Below, one piece after another: positions 1 to 9,364 of a stretch of 64,000 nucleotides of DNA (position 1 is the first letter of the stretch; the number at the start of each line of letters is the position of its first letter). The position numbers and the translations under genes are program-made. The notes under the pieces were generated by a model. The model did no database searches. It saw only the letters and a list, made by a program, of their open reading frames with translations, and was not told where the DNA came from. The stretch is from Alkalinema sp. CACIAM 70d (GTDB taxonomy: Bacteria; Cyanobacteriota; Cyanobacteriia; Leptolyngbyales; Leptolyngbyaceae), in assembly GCA_002148405.1 (NCBI GenBank), contig MUGG01000119.1:1-64000 (forward strand), written 5' to 3'.

Positions 1-271
1 GGGACTCTTTGAATTCTTGAAACACTTCTTTGCAGAATGGAATAGGATACTTTTCCGCACAGTATTTTCGGACTTGCTCGCGACATTCACGCCTTGCTTC
101 GGGAGTATCCAGACTTTGGCAGTATTCGAGCTTAGAAACAATGTCCTGCTTGGCTTCTGCTGGCCCTGCAAAAGCCGGTAATTGAATAGCACCAACACCC
201 ATTCCAAGCAAACTTAGCGTTAGCACCGGTAATGTAACAAACTGTTGTTTCAATGTTAGTTGCGTGTTCAT
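1..271 (-). CDS. Small secreted Cys-containing protein, 3' end outside window
   Basis: Not in a family I recognise. Reading the minus strand from an ATG at 271 gives about 90 codons that stay open to the window edge, so the C-terminus is missing. The first 34 residues are a signal peptide: a polar start with one Lys, a hydrophobic stretch (VLTLSLLGMGVGAI) and an AFA cleavage site. The mature part is charged and has four Cys in about 50 residues (EYCQ, RECR, KYCA, PFCK), suggesting disulfides or a small exported helical protein. An AGGAG ribosome site lies a few bases upstream of the ATG, which supports the start. Export is inferred; function unknown. Confidence 0.6.
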   Translation of the reverse strand, partial: MNTQLTLKQQFVTLPVLTLSLLGMGVGAIQLPAFAGPAEAKQDIVSKLEYCQSLDTPEARRECREQVRKYCAEKYPIPFCKEVFQEFKES

Positions 272-465
272 CTTTTGAACTCCTAATGGATTGATAACTC
301 AATTACAATCGGCCCGAAGTCGAGTTCATGGATAGGATCGGGTTAGCTTTGAGCTGACTTTGGGTTGACTTCAGGTTGACCTTGGGCATTTTTTTGGAGC
401 CGTAGAATTGGTACAGTGGAATTCAATTGCGTGCTCTGTTTCTTGCTCTGTGAGGCCAAGCTGCT

Positions 466-1569
466 ATGCCACGATCGCTCAAAGTTGCGCCAGAACAATT
501 ACCCAAGGTTCACCTGGCCATCCAGCGCAAGGGCTACCCCAGCCAAAAACAATTTGCTGCCGATGTGATTCCCTCGCTTTCTACCGTTAAAAAATTTCTG
601 AAAGGAGACGCGATCGATTACGAAAACTTTCGGGAATTATGCGACAAGCTAGATTTAGATTGGCAGGAAGTCGTCTGTACCGCAGCCAACAACACCGCTC
701 CCGCTCTGCCACATCCAGTTCTGCCACATATCAAGTTAGAGGGTGAATTGGCTCCCTTTAATCCCAGCTATCCCGTCGCCTATCCTGCGGGCTTTTTTGG
801 GCGATCGCGGGAACTCCATCGCTGCTTTGGTTTACTCAAATCCCGCCCATTGCAGAACATTGCCATCATCGGTGCTAAAAAAAGCGGCAAAACCTCACTC
901 CTCAAGCACCTCGCCCAGATCACAGTCACGCCCTCTGAACAATTACGATCGGATCAAAAATCCGATTGGCTGCCCAATCCAACACAATATCGCTGGATCT
1001 TTGTAGATTTACAGGATCCTCGATTAGGCAATCGCGAGGGGTTGTTGAAGCATTTACTCAAAGCGATCGGGCAAACTATTGACACCTGCGATCTAGAACA
1101 ATTTATGGATTTGATGAGTACCCACTTGCAGCAACCCACAGTGGTTTTGCTAGACGAGATCGATGCTGTCCTCAGACGCAACAGTGACCTCGATGATCAA
1201 TTTTGGGAGAGCCTACGATCGCTCGCTTCGCACCACAGTGGCGGCCATTTAGCCTTCGTTCTCACCAGTCGAGAGCATCCCACCCAACTCGCCGCCCATA
1301 CGGGGCATAGTTCGCCATTTTTCAATATTTTCGGCTACACAACTATCCTTGGGGCTTTAGCAGAAACCGACGCGAGAACGATGGTTCACAGTTCGCCCTT
1401 ACCCTTCGCCCCCGCAGAAATTGATTGGATTATTACCCAGAGCGAATGTTGGCCGTTTTTTCTGCAATTATTGTGTCAATGTCGCCTTGAAGCCTTACAA
1501 AATCCAGAATTAGCAGACACTTGGCAACAGGAAGGACTCGAACAACTTGACTTTTATCGCCAGAAATAA
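466..1569 (+). CDS. AAA/STAND-like ATPase with N-terminal HTH-like domain
   Basis: 367 residues. Residues 1-70 match the short helical domain (start MPRSLKVAPE, then PSQKQFAADV, FLKGDAIDY and LDLDWQEV) that cyanobacteria place in front of NB-ARC/AAA proteins. It is HTH-like and thought to be a signalling or effector-associated adaptor. After a Pro-rich linker comes an AAA-type ATPase: Walker A GAKKSGKT near residue 134 and Walker B VVLLDEID near 225, with a C-terminal segment (CWPFFLQLLCQC) like that of the next gene. It is probably cytoplasmic and may be a sensor or switch; the substrate is unknown. The next gene starts 59 bp downstream on the same strand and carries a related ATPase domain, so the two may work together. 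Confidence 0.75.
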   Translation: MPRSLKVAPEQLPKVHLAIQRKGYPSQKQFAADVIPSLSTVKKFLKGDAIDYENFRELCDKLDLDWQEVVCTAANNTAPALPHPVLPHIKLEGELAPFNPSYPVAYPAGFFGRSRELHRCFGLLKSRPLQNIAIIGAKKSGKTSLLKHLAQITVTPSEQLRSDQKSDWLPNPTQYRWIFVDLQDPRLGNREGLLKHLLKAIGQTIDTCDLEQFMDLMSTHLQQPTVVLLDEIDAVLRRNSDLDDQFWESLRSLASHHSGGHLAFVLTSREHPTQLAAHTGHSSPFFNIFGYTTILGALAETDARTMVHSSPLPFAPAEIDWIITQSECWPFFLQLLCQCRLEALQNPELADTWQQEGLEQLDFYRQK

Positions 1570-1628
1570 TTGCATTCCGAGTTTTAGAAATTATTGCACT
1601 GCTATCTTTCCATGACCTGCCGCAGATC

Positions 1629-4550
1629 ATGACTCACCGCAGAACGTCTTCCCCTTCAATGGCATCCGCAGGATTTCCCGATTCTCCCCAACTATTAGCC
1701 AATGGGCTGCTGGCCACGATGCAAGTGCTGACTTGGTTATTCCTGCGCCCGTCCGCTTGGCAACTGTATGTCACGCAAATTCATCCCAGCCTCCAGCAAC
1801 GATCGAACTTCTGCTTGGCACAGTTACCTCCGGAAGCACGGCGTCACCCAAAATTGCGGCGCTTATGTTGGCTAGAATTTGTCATCTTGCCAGCCACGAT
1901 CGGTCTGCTAGTTGCGATCGTGTTGGCACTTTTGGGCGCACCGGGTCGCAATCTCCTGTTCGGGGCGGCGGTGGGGGTGTCTGCTTGTGTGGGAGCGGGA
2001 CTGATTGGTGCCATGGTGATCAGCGTTGCTGCCAGTTGGATGGCCGCTTTGGTGGGGGGCCTTGTGGCGGGCATGATTTACGGCTTACTAGGGCCGGATA
2101 GTGTGGTTGGTTTCAGTACTGGATTAGGAGCCAATCCCGAAAATTTTCGGTATGTTGTGGGTGCCATGTTACCGCCTATCCTGATGGCGAATCTTCCCAA
2201 TGGGGTTGCAGCAAGCATTGCAATGAATGTAGAGATTAAAACCGCCGCAGAACGATCGATCGGGCGGCAGTTGGGAGGAATGCTGCTGGGCTTGTTGGGG
2301 AGCGCGCTGGTATTGGCGTTGGTCGGTGGGGCAGTTCGCTATCTTTTGCCTTGGTTATTATGGTGGCAACAGCCTGGTTTGATGGCTCCTGGTTTGAAAA
2401 CCCTGGTCAATCGACTGACATTAGGTGTCATCCTGGGCGGAATGTTTGGCATTCTTTTAGGACAGCAGACCCGCCAGTCTTACCGAAACCTTCCGTTCAG
2501 CATCCTCGCTGGACTCGTCTTTGCCATTACAACCCACTATGCCTATGGATCGAGCTTTCCAGGTATCTTAGGTTTGGCGATCGGCAGTGGTAACGCCGTT
2601 TTACTGTCAATGCTGTTTGCATTGGCTTATAACTTGACTGCTGCAATTGCTGATATACAAACCAGCGCAATTACGGGTGCATTAGCGATTAGTGCTATTC
2701 ATACTGTATTTGTTAGTGTTATGTCTGGCTATCCCCTGTGGCAACCACTGTTGCTCAGTCTTGTTTGTTTAGGCGCGGGACTGACCCTAAGCCAATGGTT
2801 ACCAGTGTTGCTCTATCCCTTAGAACAATCCTGGAATCTGTTGCTGTATCGTCTGGATGAGCGACAATTGAACGCGCGATCGTTTATCCAACGATCGCTA
2901 GATGAACGATCGCTAGATGAACGGCCAGTCGAAGCTCAAACATTACAGCGGAACTATTTACGATGGCATAGTGTCTTTTGGGATGAGCAACAGATTTTAC
3001 CGCTGTGGGGCTTAGATCAGCATCTAGTTTTACGCATGACCGCCCTGCCCCGATCGACTCAACCCGCGATCGCCCTCATTAGCACAGGTTACCAACGCTG
3101 GGCCGCTCGGGAGGCACAAATTGAACTTGATGCTCGCCGTTTGGAACAATGTCAAGATATGGTGGCCATTGCTCAGTTACATCAGCAGTGGTCGATCGGG
3201 GAGTCACTGGATGATGTCACCCAACTGCTGCGAGGTTTTCGACGGCTGAGCCAAGATGCCCAAGCTGTACTGAATCAAGCCAGTTCGTATAATCAACGGC
3301 TATTACTCAGTCATTTGCTGGAGCAATTAGAGAGTTTTGCACGGGAGCTGACTCGGAGCCAAACTTCTACGGCACCTCGGTTTCGCCCAATTTTGCAAAC
3401 CTGGCTCGCCATTGTCGAAGCCTACCAAGCTACGATCGTGCAGCAATCTGCCCTGAGCCAGGAAATTGAGTCGCCTTATATTGTGGGCATTCCCCTAACC
3501 CAGCAACAGGAAATTTTTGTGGGGCGGCAAGATGTCAGCGCTCAAATTGAACGACTCTTGCGAGAGCAGCGTTATACTTCGCTACTGCTGTACGGCCAAC
3601 GCCGCATGGGTAAAACCTCCCTCCTGAACCACCTCGGTCGCCTGCTACCCACGCAAATTGTGCCTTTATTTGTAGACCTACAGGGGCCAGCCTCGATCGC
3701 CCGCCACCATAGCGGATTTCTCTACAACTTGGCAAAGGGCATGATTCAATCCGCCCAGCAATATCGTCAGATTGCCCTGCCGTCCCTCCCACGAGAGGTG
3801 TTAGAAGCAGATCCCTTTACAGTCTTCGACGAATGGTTAGATCGCGTAGAACAGCGGATTGCCCCGGCAACGGTGCTGCTGATGTTAGATGAGTTTGAAG
3901 CGTTAAATCAAGCATTGGTCGCCGGTCGGTTTGAAGTGCCTGCAATTTTGGGCATGTTCCGCAATCTGGTGCAGCATCGATCGCGATTTCGCGTGTTACT
4001 AGCAGGCACCCACACCCTAGAAGCTTTTCAGCAATGGTCAAGCTATTTGATCAATCTCCAGGTGATTCATTTGGGTTATCTCAATCAATCTGCGGCTCAG
4101 CGATTGGTTGAACAGCCGGTTCAGAATTTTTCCCTACGCTATGCACCTGAGGCTACGGCGAGAATTCTGCAACTGACCCGATGCCATCCGTTTTTGATTC
4201 AACTGATGTGTAGTGAAGTGATTGCGCTGAAGAATGAGCAGCCCCTCGTCGATCGCTGGTGGGTGACGTGGGCGGATGTGGAAGCCGCGATTCCTCAGGC
4301 TCTGACCCATGGCAGTTTCTTTTTTGCAGATATTGCCCAGAACCAAATCGAACCGGAGGCCGCAATGTTGCTTTATCAGTTGGCCGTACAGACATCCGCC
4401 TCTGAAGCTGTCACCTCTGAACCCATCCTCTCGAGTGCACTGGTCGATCGGCTGGTTAAGCAAGAACTCCTCGAACTGACGCCAAAAGGCTATCAATTTC
4501 AGGTGGAGCTGATTCGTCATTGGTTTGTCGCATATCGTGATAATTTTTAA
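1629..4550 (+). CDS. Polytopic membrane protein with C-terminal AAA/STAND-like ATPase
   Basis: 973 residues in two parts. Residues about 75-400 hold roughly ten Gly/Ala/Leu-rich transmembrane segments. The rest is cytoplasmic: a helical region (400-610), then an ATPase that opens with IFVGRQDVSAQIERLL, Walker A GQRRMGKT near 656 and Walker B LLMLDEFEAL near 750. The C-terminal CHPFLIQLMC element is shared with the upstream ATPase gene. A 15-bp in-frame duplication (2891-2920) gives two SLDER units at the membrane/cytoplasm junction. The architecture suggests a membrane-anchored signal-transduction ATPase, possibly of the conflict-system type, but no effector domain is recognisable. I do not know a named family for the membrane part. 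Confidence 0.72.
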   Translation: MTHRRTSSPSMASAGFPDSPQLLANGLLATMQVLTWLFLRPSAWQLYVTQIHPSLQQRSNFCLAQLPPEARRHPKLRRLCWLEFVILPATIGLLVAIVLALLGAPGRNLLFGAAVGVSACVGAGLIGAMVISVAASWMAALVGGLVAGMIYGLLGPDSVVGFSTGLGANPENFRYVVGAMLPPILMANLPNGVAASIAMNVEIKTAAERSIGRQLGGMLLGLLGSALVLALVGGAVRYLLPWLLWWQQPGLMAPGLKTLVNRLTLGVILGGMFGILLGQQTRQSYRNLPFSILAGLVFAITTHYAYGSSFPGILGLAIGSGNAVLLSMLFALAYNLTAAIADIQTSAITGALAISAIHTVFVSVMSGYPLWQPLLLSLVCLGAGLTLSQWLPVLLYPLEQSWNLLLYRLDERQLNARSFIQRSLDERSLDERPVEAQTLQRNYLRWHSVFWDEQQILPLWGLDQHLVLRMTALPRSTQPAIALISTGYQRWAAREAQIELDARRLEQCQDMVAIAQLHQQWSIGESLDDVTQLLRGFRRLSQDAQAVLNQASSYNQRLLLSHLLEQLESFARELTRSQTSTAPRFRPILQTWLAIVEAYQATIVQQSALSQEIESPYIVGIPLTQQQEIFVGRQDVSAQIERLLREQRYTSLLLYGQRRMGKTSLLNHLGRLLPTQIVPLFVDLQGPASIARHHSGFLYNLAKGMIQSAQQYRQIALPSLPREVLEADPFTVFDEWLDRVEQRIAPATVLLMLDEFEALNQALVAGRFEVPAILGMFRNLVQHRSRFRVLLAGTHTLEAFQQWSSYLINLQVIHLGYLNQSAAQRLVEQPVQNFSLRYAPEATARILQLTRCHPFLIQLMCSEVIALKNEQPLVDRWWVTWADVEAAIPQALTHGSFFFADIAQNQIEPEAAMLLYQLAVQTSASEAVTSEPILSSALVDRLVKQELLELTPKGYQFQVELIRHWFVAYRDNF

Positions 4551-4841
4551 CGAATTTTATTCAAGCTACTTTTGGGTGTAGAGCAACACTAACTGCCCCA
4601 ATAATAGTGGTACAGTGGTACGCCAATATTTTTTGTTCATCGCCCTTCGATGCAGACGATATAATTCAAATACAGTTACCCAATGGTTGAAGAATAATTG
4701 TTTGAAGAATAACTGGCTACCGATATTTGATCTGAGTAGACAATCGTTGTCAGTGTTCCAATGATGAATTTCTTCAACGATGAACTTCTCTAAATCTGTT
4801 CTGAATGTGCTCTATTTGCAAAATTTTCAGGAATGTTTATC

Positions 4842-5596
4842 ATGGCTATTGATTATTCTAAAGCTGTAAAATATGCGATTCTTAGCCAAGAAGTCTATCA
4901 GAACTTTAACGGCATTCAGTTTAGTGGAATTATAACTCCACCAGTCCTGATTAACCAATCGGATACGGATATCCCATGTGTGCCTTGCTTTCCGACCCAT
5001 CAAGCCTCACGATCGTGTTTCGAGGAAGTGAATCTGACGTGGACTGGGAAACTGACTTTGATAGCAAACAAGAGCGGTTTGAGTTTGACCAAGAAGTTAT
5101 TCGGCAACAAATTGCTGGAGAACGCAAGCAAGTCTATCCCTATGAGAACGGCAAGGATTCGGGTGCTTTAATGCATTGTGGTTTTGTGAAAGCTTACCTG
5201 TCTGTGCGTGATCAGATTCATGATTATGTAAAAACTCACGAAATCATGGCTGTAACGACGACGGGGCACAGTCTCGGTGGAGCCTTGGCAACTCTGTGTG
5301 CGGTGGATTTGCAGTATAACTTCAGTTATTTAGCGATCGAATCCTACACGTTTGGAGCCCCAAAGGTGGGGAATGATAAGTTCTGTGAGTCTTTTAATCG
5401 TCGTGTTCCCAACAGTTATCGGGTCGTGCATGGTATGGATCTGGTACCGGAATTGCCTCGGTGGTGGCAGAATTATCGATCGGTGGATCAAGAATTCCGC
5501 ATTGGTTCTCGTTGGAGTTGGCGATTCATTAGCCAGCGCTTTAAGGATCACGCGATCGGAGCCTACATTGAAATTCTTAAAACCCTAATGAAGTAG
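4842..5596 (+). pseudogene. Class 3 lipase (alpha/beta hydrolase), frameshifted
   Basis: The N-terminal part (MAIDYSKAVKYAILSQEVY) reads in one frame from an ATG at 4842 with a nearby AGGA site. The rest reads in another frame from about 4970 (CALLSDPSSLTIVFRGSESD) to a stop at 5596. Together they make a Lipase_3 protein of about 250 residues: the VFRGSE strand, DWETDF, the nucleophile elbow GHSLGG with the catalytic Ser, an Asp near MDLVPELP and a His near the C-terminus (FKDHAIG). The change is equivalent to a -1 shift around 4965-4976, after the codons for SDTDI. All catalytic parts lie after the shift. This is either a recent inactivation or a base-calling error. No classical slippery heptamer is visible, so programmed frameshifting is unlikely. 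Confidence 0.75.
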
Positions 5597-5644
5597 ATTG
5601 TATACCCCTAGTTTTCCTGCGTGAGTTTGCAGAAATGGCTGTTC

Positions 5645-5920
5645 CTAGGCATCATTGACCATTTCCACTTCTACACTTTCTAAAAGGATCTCTTGAGCTA
5701 GGGGATCCTTTATGTTGTCTAGTGCGGTAATTTCTAACCGTGCATTTTCTGCAACTGTTCCCTGGGCCGCTTGGTGAAAGTGCGATCGGAAATGCTCAGG
5801 CGTTAAATGGGACAGTGCACCGATCTGGACTTTAATGCTGGTGGCTCGAATTCCCTGTTGTTCCATCACAATTGCATGGATGGTTTCAATCAAGTTCTTG
5901 AGCAGGCTGGCCTCGTGCAT
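5645..5920 (-). CDS. hypA: HypA-like nickel chaperone lacking the zinc-binding loop
   Basis: 91 residues; ordinary HypA has about 113. The N-terminus MHEASLLKNLIETI keeps the Met1-His2-Glu3 nickel site, and KVQIGALSHLTPEHFRSHF matches the HypA core. The region that normally carries two CxxC zinc motifs is missing: the chain goes from LEITALDNIKDP straight to AQEILLESVEVEM, which matches the HypA C-terminal strand. There is no cysteine in the protein. It is the last gene of the hydrogenase operon, 31 bp after the maturation protease, so a role in nickel insertion into this hydrogenase is likely. Whether it can still dimerise or hand over Ni without zinc cannot be told from sequence. Confidence 0.75.
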   Translation of the reverse strand: MHEASLLKNLIETIHAIVMEQQGIRATSIKVQIGALSHLTPEHFRSHFHQAAQGTVAENARLEITALDNIKDPLAQEILLESVEVEMVNDA

Positions 5921-5951
5921 AATTTGATTCCTGATTCTATTGCGCTAAGTT

Positions 5952-6413
5952 TCAATGTTCTAACTCAATCAGCATTGCTTGTACAATCGTTTCGATCGCG
6001 GGTTCTACTTCCGGGGATAATCCCATTCCCATCCTGAAATTTTTTCCTTCGATACCCCACAAGATTAGTTCTGGCGGGAGTTGCTGGAGCGATCGGGCCA
6101 GTTCCACAGCTTCTGCCACACTAAAGGCATGGGTGGAGTAATGGAAAAATTGTGTGGGGACGGTGGCTTGGTGGGCCGCGATGCGGTGGATTGTACCTGG
6201 AATTGCGCCAGAAGCTACCGCATCAAATAGATAGACTCGATCGAAGCCTTGCCAAGCTTCCATCAATGCAGCACCTTCCCCCGAAGCCTCGATCGTAGTC
6301 ATGGTTGAAAGATAGGCAGGCAGTCGCGATCGTAGCGATCGTACAATGGCCAATCCCACTCCATCATCTTGCCGAAACTCATTCCCCACACCGATTAAAA
6401 GAACTGTATCCAT
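5952..6413 (-). CDS. [NiFe]-hydrogenase maturation endopeptidase
   Basis: 153 residues, the normal size of the HyaD/HybD/HycI/HoxW family. It begins LLIGVGNEFRQDDGVGLAIV, the family signature. Candidate nickel-sensing residues are in the GNEFRQDD segment (an acidic residue), the Asp of VYLFDAVASG and the His of YSTHAFS. This enzyme removes the C-terminal tail of the large subunit after nickel insertion. The large subunit encoded upstream still has such a tail (10 residues after the DPCISCSTH motif), so the pair fits. It lies 16 bp downstream of the helical-bundle gene and 31 bp upstream of the hypA-like gene, on one transcript by spacing. Confidence 0.88.
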   Translation of the reverse strand: MDTVLLIGVGNEFRQDDGVGLAIVRSLRSRLPAYLSTMTTIEASGEGAALMEAWQGFDRVYLFDAVASGAIPGTIHRIAAHQATVPTQFFHYSTHAFSVAEAVELARSLQQLPPELILWGIEGKNFRMGMGLSPEVEPAIETIVQAMLIELEH

Positions 6414-6429
6414 AGATTATTATGAAATC

Positions 6430-7125
6430 CTACTGTGAAGGTTGTGGATTCGGTTTGGGTGCAGGAGTTCCAGGAACTGGTTTATAGATTACAGTAGGTG
6501 TTGTAGAACTGGCAGGTGGTATGTTACTCAGCAATTCCTGAATTTCAGTAATCTTCGGTGCTTGCTCATCAATCACACCCTTGGCCCAGTTTCTAATTTC
6601 CAGATGACGTGCATTATCCCGAGCAAGGTAGGCTAATTTAACTGAAACTTGCAAATTATGGCGCATTTGTAAGAGATAAGTCCGGTCATCCGTAGAATTA
6701 GACTTATTCTCAGCTAATTGATTTGCTAGGCCCAGACGTTCAGCCTTGTAATCTGCTTTGTACCATTCACGATATTTCGTTTGAATGTTCTTGATAACTT
6801 CCTCTAAACGACCTTCTTTTTGAAGAGATAATTGAGGGCTTTGATCTAAGATTTGAGTAGCTAAAGTTTTGACTTCAGGCTGTGTTGCATTAGTTTTAGC
6901 TTTAGATGCAATAAGGTATAACTGTTCTTGATAGGGCAGAATCATTTCGATAAACTGCTTATCAGGTCTAGCACTTTCTTCGGTCGAAAGTGTAACTTCA
7001 GAGCTATGGAAAAGGGTTAAATCCGGTCGCCACATTCCGACTCCATAGGTAACTCCTACAGTCGTTACAAATGCGGCCCCTAATGCACTAAGAATGGGTG
7101 TCCATGGTAGATTGCTAGCTCCCAT
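6430..7125 (-). CDS. Membrane-anchored or secreted helical-bundle protein (DUF305/DUF4142-like, tentative)
   Basis: 231 residues. An N-terminal hydrophobic stretch (ILSALGAAFVTTVGVTYGVG) is a membrane anchor or uncleaved signal. The body contains two helical repeats of similar pattern, FIEMILPYQEQLYLIASKA and LQMRHNLQVSVKLAYLARDN, each followed by a basic/Ala helix. This resembles ferritin-like DUF305 or DUF4142 bundles, but the His-His metal pair of DUF305 is absent. The C-terminus is Pro-rich and probably disordered. A GGAGG site sits 8 bases before the ATG. It lies inside the hydrogenase operon between the large subunit and the protease. It could be an extracytoplasmic partner or stress protein; function unknown. 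Confidence 0.6.
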   Translation of the reverse strand: MGASNLPWTPILSALGAAFVTTVGVTYGVGMWRPDLTLFHSSEVTLSTEESARPDKQFIEMILPYQEQLYLIASKAKTNATQPEVKTLATQILDQSPQLSLQKEGRLEEVIKNIQTKYREWYKADYKAERLGLANQLAENKSNSTDDRTYLLQMRHNLQVSVKLAYLARDNARHLEIRNWAKGVIDEQAPKITEIQELLSNIPPASSTTPTVIYKPVPGTPAPKPNPQPSQ

Positions 7126-7278
7126 ACGTAGAACCTCCCTGACTTAAAGTATTCAATGATGTAGTTAGTTATGATCTTAACTTCGATCGAAATTAGATCG
7201 AGGTTTTCGATTAATCTATTTTGTAATCTAGTCAAACAATATGAAGATGATGTGAGGATTAAGCAGGTTGAGAATCTT

Positions 7279-8571
7279 CTAATTTTTTCGATCGACTTCT
7301 AATTTTAAAAAGTGAGTCGAACAGGAAATGCAAGGATCGTAATTGCGAATCACCTGCTCACATTGGGCACGGAGTTGGTCATCGGGTAAGTCTAAATAAC
7401 GATCGACAAATTGCCACAGATCTGCTTCAATCATCGATTGATTTTGAGAGGTGGGTGGCGTGATCCGTGCGTCTAAAATGTCACCCTGGGCATCAACACG
7501 ATAGCGATGGTAACAAATGCCGCGTGGGGCCTCCGTACAGCCGTGACCCGTACCCGCCTGCACGGTGTAATCCACCACTGGCTGGGACATTGGCTCATAG
7601 GTTGCAATTAATCGTAGGGCTTCTTCCGCTGCAAATAAGACCTCGATCGATCGGATAATAATACTTTTAAACGGATTACGACAGGTTCCTGACAATCCAG
7701 CGGCCTGGGCCGCCGCCTTGGCTCGGGGAGTCAGTTGGTCAAAATTAAGATTAAACCGAGCCAGTGGCCCCACTAAATAATGACCCCGTGCTTTGAGCAC
7801 TGCCTGAAGTGCTGTGGAATGGGGCACCTGACGTTCTTCAAAATGATCCAAAAAAGCTGAAATTGGAATCTCTAAACCCCGATTGGAAACCAGTTGGCCT
7901 TCGGTAATGGCGTATTCCGTGGGATGTTGTAGGGCCACAAATTCATAGTCCTGCTCAAAATCTGGGAAGGGCAAGGTAGCTGCCCATTGTACTGTTGCCT
8001 CCGCTGCCTCACAGGCCCAACTTAAGTCATCCACCAGCGATCGTAACTCCGACGCCGTTGGTAATTTATAAAATCCACCCACCCGTAAATTAATTGGATG
8101 AACTTCCCGACCCCCAATCAATGACAGAATGTGATTACCAATTTTCTTTAACCGCAATCCCCGTTGTACTAATTCAGGATAGTCCTTAGCCATGGCGATC
8201 GCGCTATCGTAGCCCAGAAAATCTGGCGCATGGAGCATAAAAATATGTAAGCTATGGCTCTCCATCCACTCCCCGCAATAAATTAAGCGCCGGAGCAGAC
8301 GAATGCTGGGCGGAACTTGCAGGCCAAAGGCATTTTCCATGGCATGAATCGCCCCTAGCATATAGGCGATCGGGCAAATGCCGCAAATCCGTGCGGTAAT
8401 ATCCGGAGCTTCGCTATACTTGCGCCCCCGCAAAAAGGCTTCAAAAAAGCGGGGCGGTTCAAAGATTTTGAATTGAACTTCCTTAACCTTATTGTCCCGC
8501 ACCTTGACGTAGAGTGCCCCCTCCCCTTCCACTCTGGCCAGGTAATTTACTTTGATGGTTTTACGGCTCAT
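7279..8571 (-). CDS. [NiFe]-hydrogenase large subunit, group 3b-like
   Basis: 430 residues from the ATG at 8571 ([20 protein letters not shown]), which overlaps the small-subunit stop by 11 bp. The Ni-Fe site Cys pairs are present: [10 protein letters not shown] (Cys63, Cys66) near the N-terminus and DPCISCSTH (Cys414, Cys417) near the C-terminus. A tail of 10 residues follows for proteolytic maturation. The Tyr in the first motif in place of the usual His, and the [13 protein letters not shown] segment, are as I remember group 3b (sulfhydrogenase/Hyh) enzymes, rather than HoxH (3d) or HupL (2a), the usual cyanobacterial types. No Tat or lipid signal, so cytoplasmic. It oxidises or produces H2; direction and electron partner are unknown because no diaphorase subunits are nearby. 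Confidence 0.85.
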   Translation of the reverse strand: MSRKTIKVNYLARVEGEGALYVKVRDNKVKEVQFKIFEPPRFFEAFLRGRKYSEAPDITARICGICPIAYMLGAIHAMENAFGLQVPPSIRLLRRLIYCGEWMESHSLHIFMLHAPDFLGYDSAIAMAKDYPELVQRGLRLKKIGNHILSLIGGREVHPINLRVGGFYKLPTASELRSLVDDLSWACEAAEATVQWAATLPFPDFEQDYEFVALQHPTEYAITEGQLVSNRGLEIPISAFLDHFEERQVPHSTALQAVLKARGHYLVGPLARFNLNFDQLTPRAKAAAQAAGLSGTCRNPFKSIIIRSIEVLFAAEEALRLIATYEPMSQPVVDYTVQAGTGHGCTEAPRGICYHRYRVDAQGDILDARITPPTSQNQSMIEADLWQFVDRYLDLPDDQLRAQCEQVIRNYDPCISCSTHFLKLEVDRKN

Positions 8572-9346
8572 GGCGATCGCTCTCTTTGCGGAAGGCTTCA
8601 GCGTAGGCATTGAAACTGCGGTAGGCTCGCACCAAATCCACGGCACTGACCCCCAATTTTTGCCATTCCTGGCTTAGGGCTTGGGTATTTGGACTTTCCA
8701 TGGGGCCATAGCAGCCGTAGCAGCCCCGGTGATAGGTGGGACAAAGGGCTTGACATCCAGCCTGGGTGACTGGGCCAAGGCAGGGCGTTCCGTGGGCGAC
8801 CATGACGCAAAGATTCCCCCGTCGCTTGCATTCCACGCACACGCTATAGGTAGGAATATTGGGTTTACGATCGTGGAGAAAGGCGTTAATCACTTCTAAT
8901 AACTGGTATTTGTTAATCGGACAACCCCGTAATTCAAAATCCACAAAAACGTGATCGGCAATGGCGGTGGATTTACTCAGGGTATTAATGTACTCCGGTC
9001 GGGCATAGACGATCGAGGTGAATTCTTTCACATCTTTGAAATTGCGTAGCGCTTGGATGCCGCCGGATGTGGCACAGGCTCCGATCGTGACCAGGTGCTT
9101 CGATACCCGCCGTACTTGGTGAATGCGCTCCGCATCGTGGGACGTGGTAATCGAACCTTCCACCAAGGATAAATCGTAGGGGCCTTTCATTTCTGCACTC
9201 GAGGCTTCTGGAAAATAGGCAACTTCCACCTCTGCGGTCAGCGCCAGCAATTCATCTTCACAATCCAATAGGCTCAGTTGGCAGCCATCGCAGGAAGCAA
9301 ACTTCCAGACAGCGAGTTTCGGTTTATGGGACAGTTGGGGGGCCAT
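8561..9346 (-). CDS. [NiFe]-hydrogenase small subunit, group 3b-like (three Fe-S clusters)
   Basis: 261 residues; cyanobacterial HoxY is shorter and carries a single cluster. Proximal cluster ligands: Cys19 and Cys22 ([14 protein letters not shown]), Cys92 (GACATSGG) and Cys143 (RGCPINK). A C-terminal domain has eight more Cys (171, 174, 181, 190, 199, 203, 210, 213; [30 protein letters not shown]), enough for two more [4Fe-4S] clusters. This is the layout of the delta subunit of group 3b sulfhydrogenases. No Tat signal. It is translationally coupled to the large subunit (ATGAGCCGTAA overlap). It carries electrons between the Ni-Fe site and an unidentified partner. Confidence 0.85.
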   Translation of the reverse strand: MAPQLSHKPKLAVWKFASCDGCQLSLLDCEDELLALTAEVEVAYFPEASSAEMKGPYDLSLVEGSITTSHDAERIHQVRRVSKHLVTIGACATSGGIQALRNFKDVKEFTSIVYARPEYINTLSKSTAIADHVFVDFELRGCPINKYQLLEVINAFLHDRKPNIPTYSVCVECKRRGNLCVMVAHGTPCLGPVTQAGCQALCPTYHRGCYGCYGPMESPNTQALSQEWQKLGVSAVDLVRAYRSFNAYAEAFRKESDRHEP

Positions 9347-9364
9347 GGCAATTTTCCAACTAGC

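Noticed and set aside
4960..4980. Programmed frameshift in the lipase
   Set aside because: No slippery heptamer or downstream pseudoknot that I can see; decay or sequencing error is simpler.
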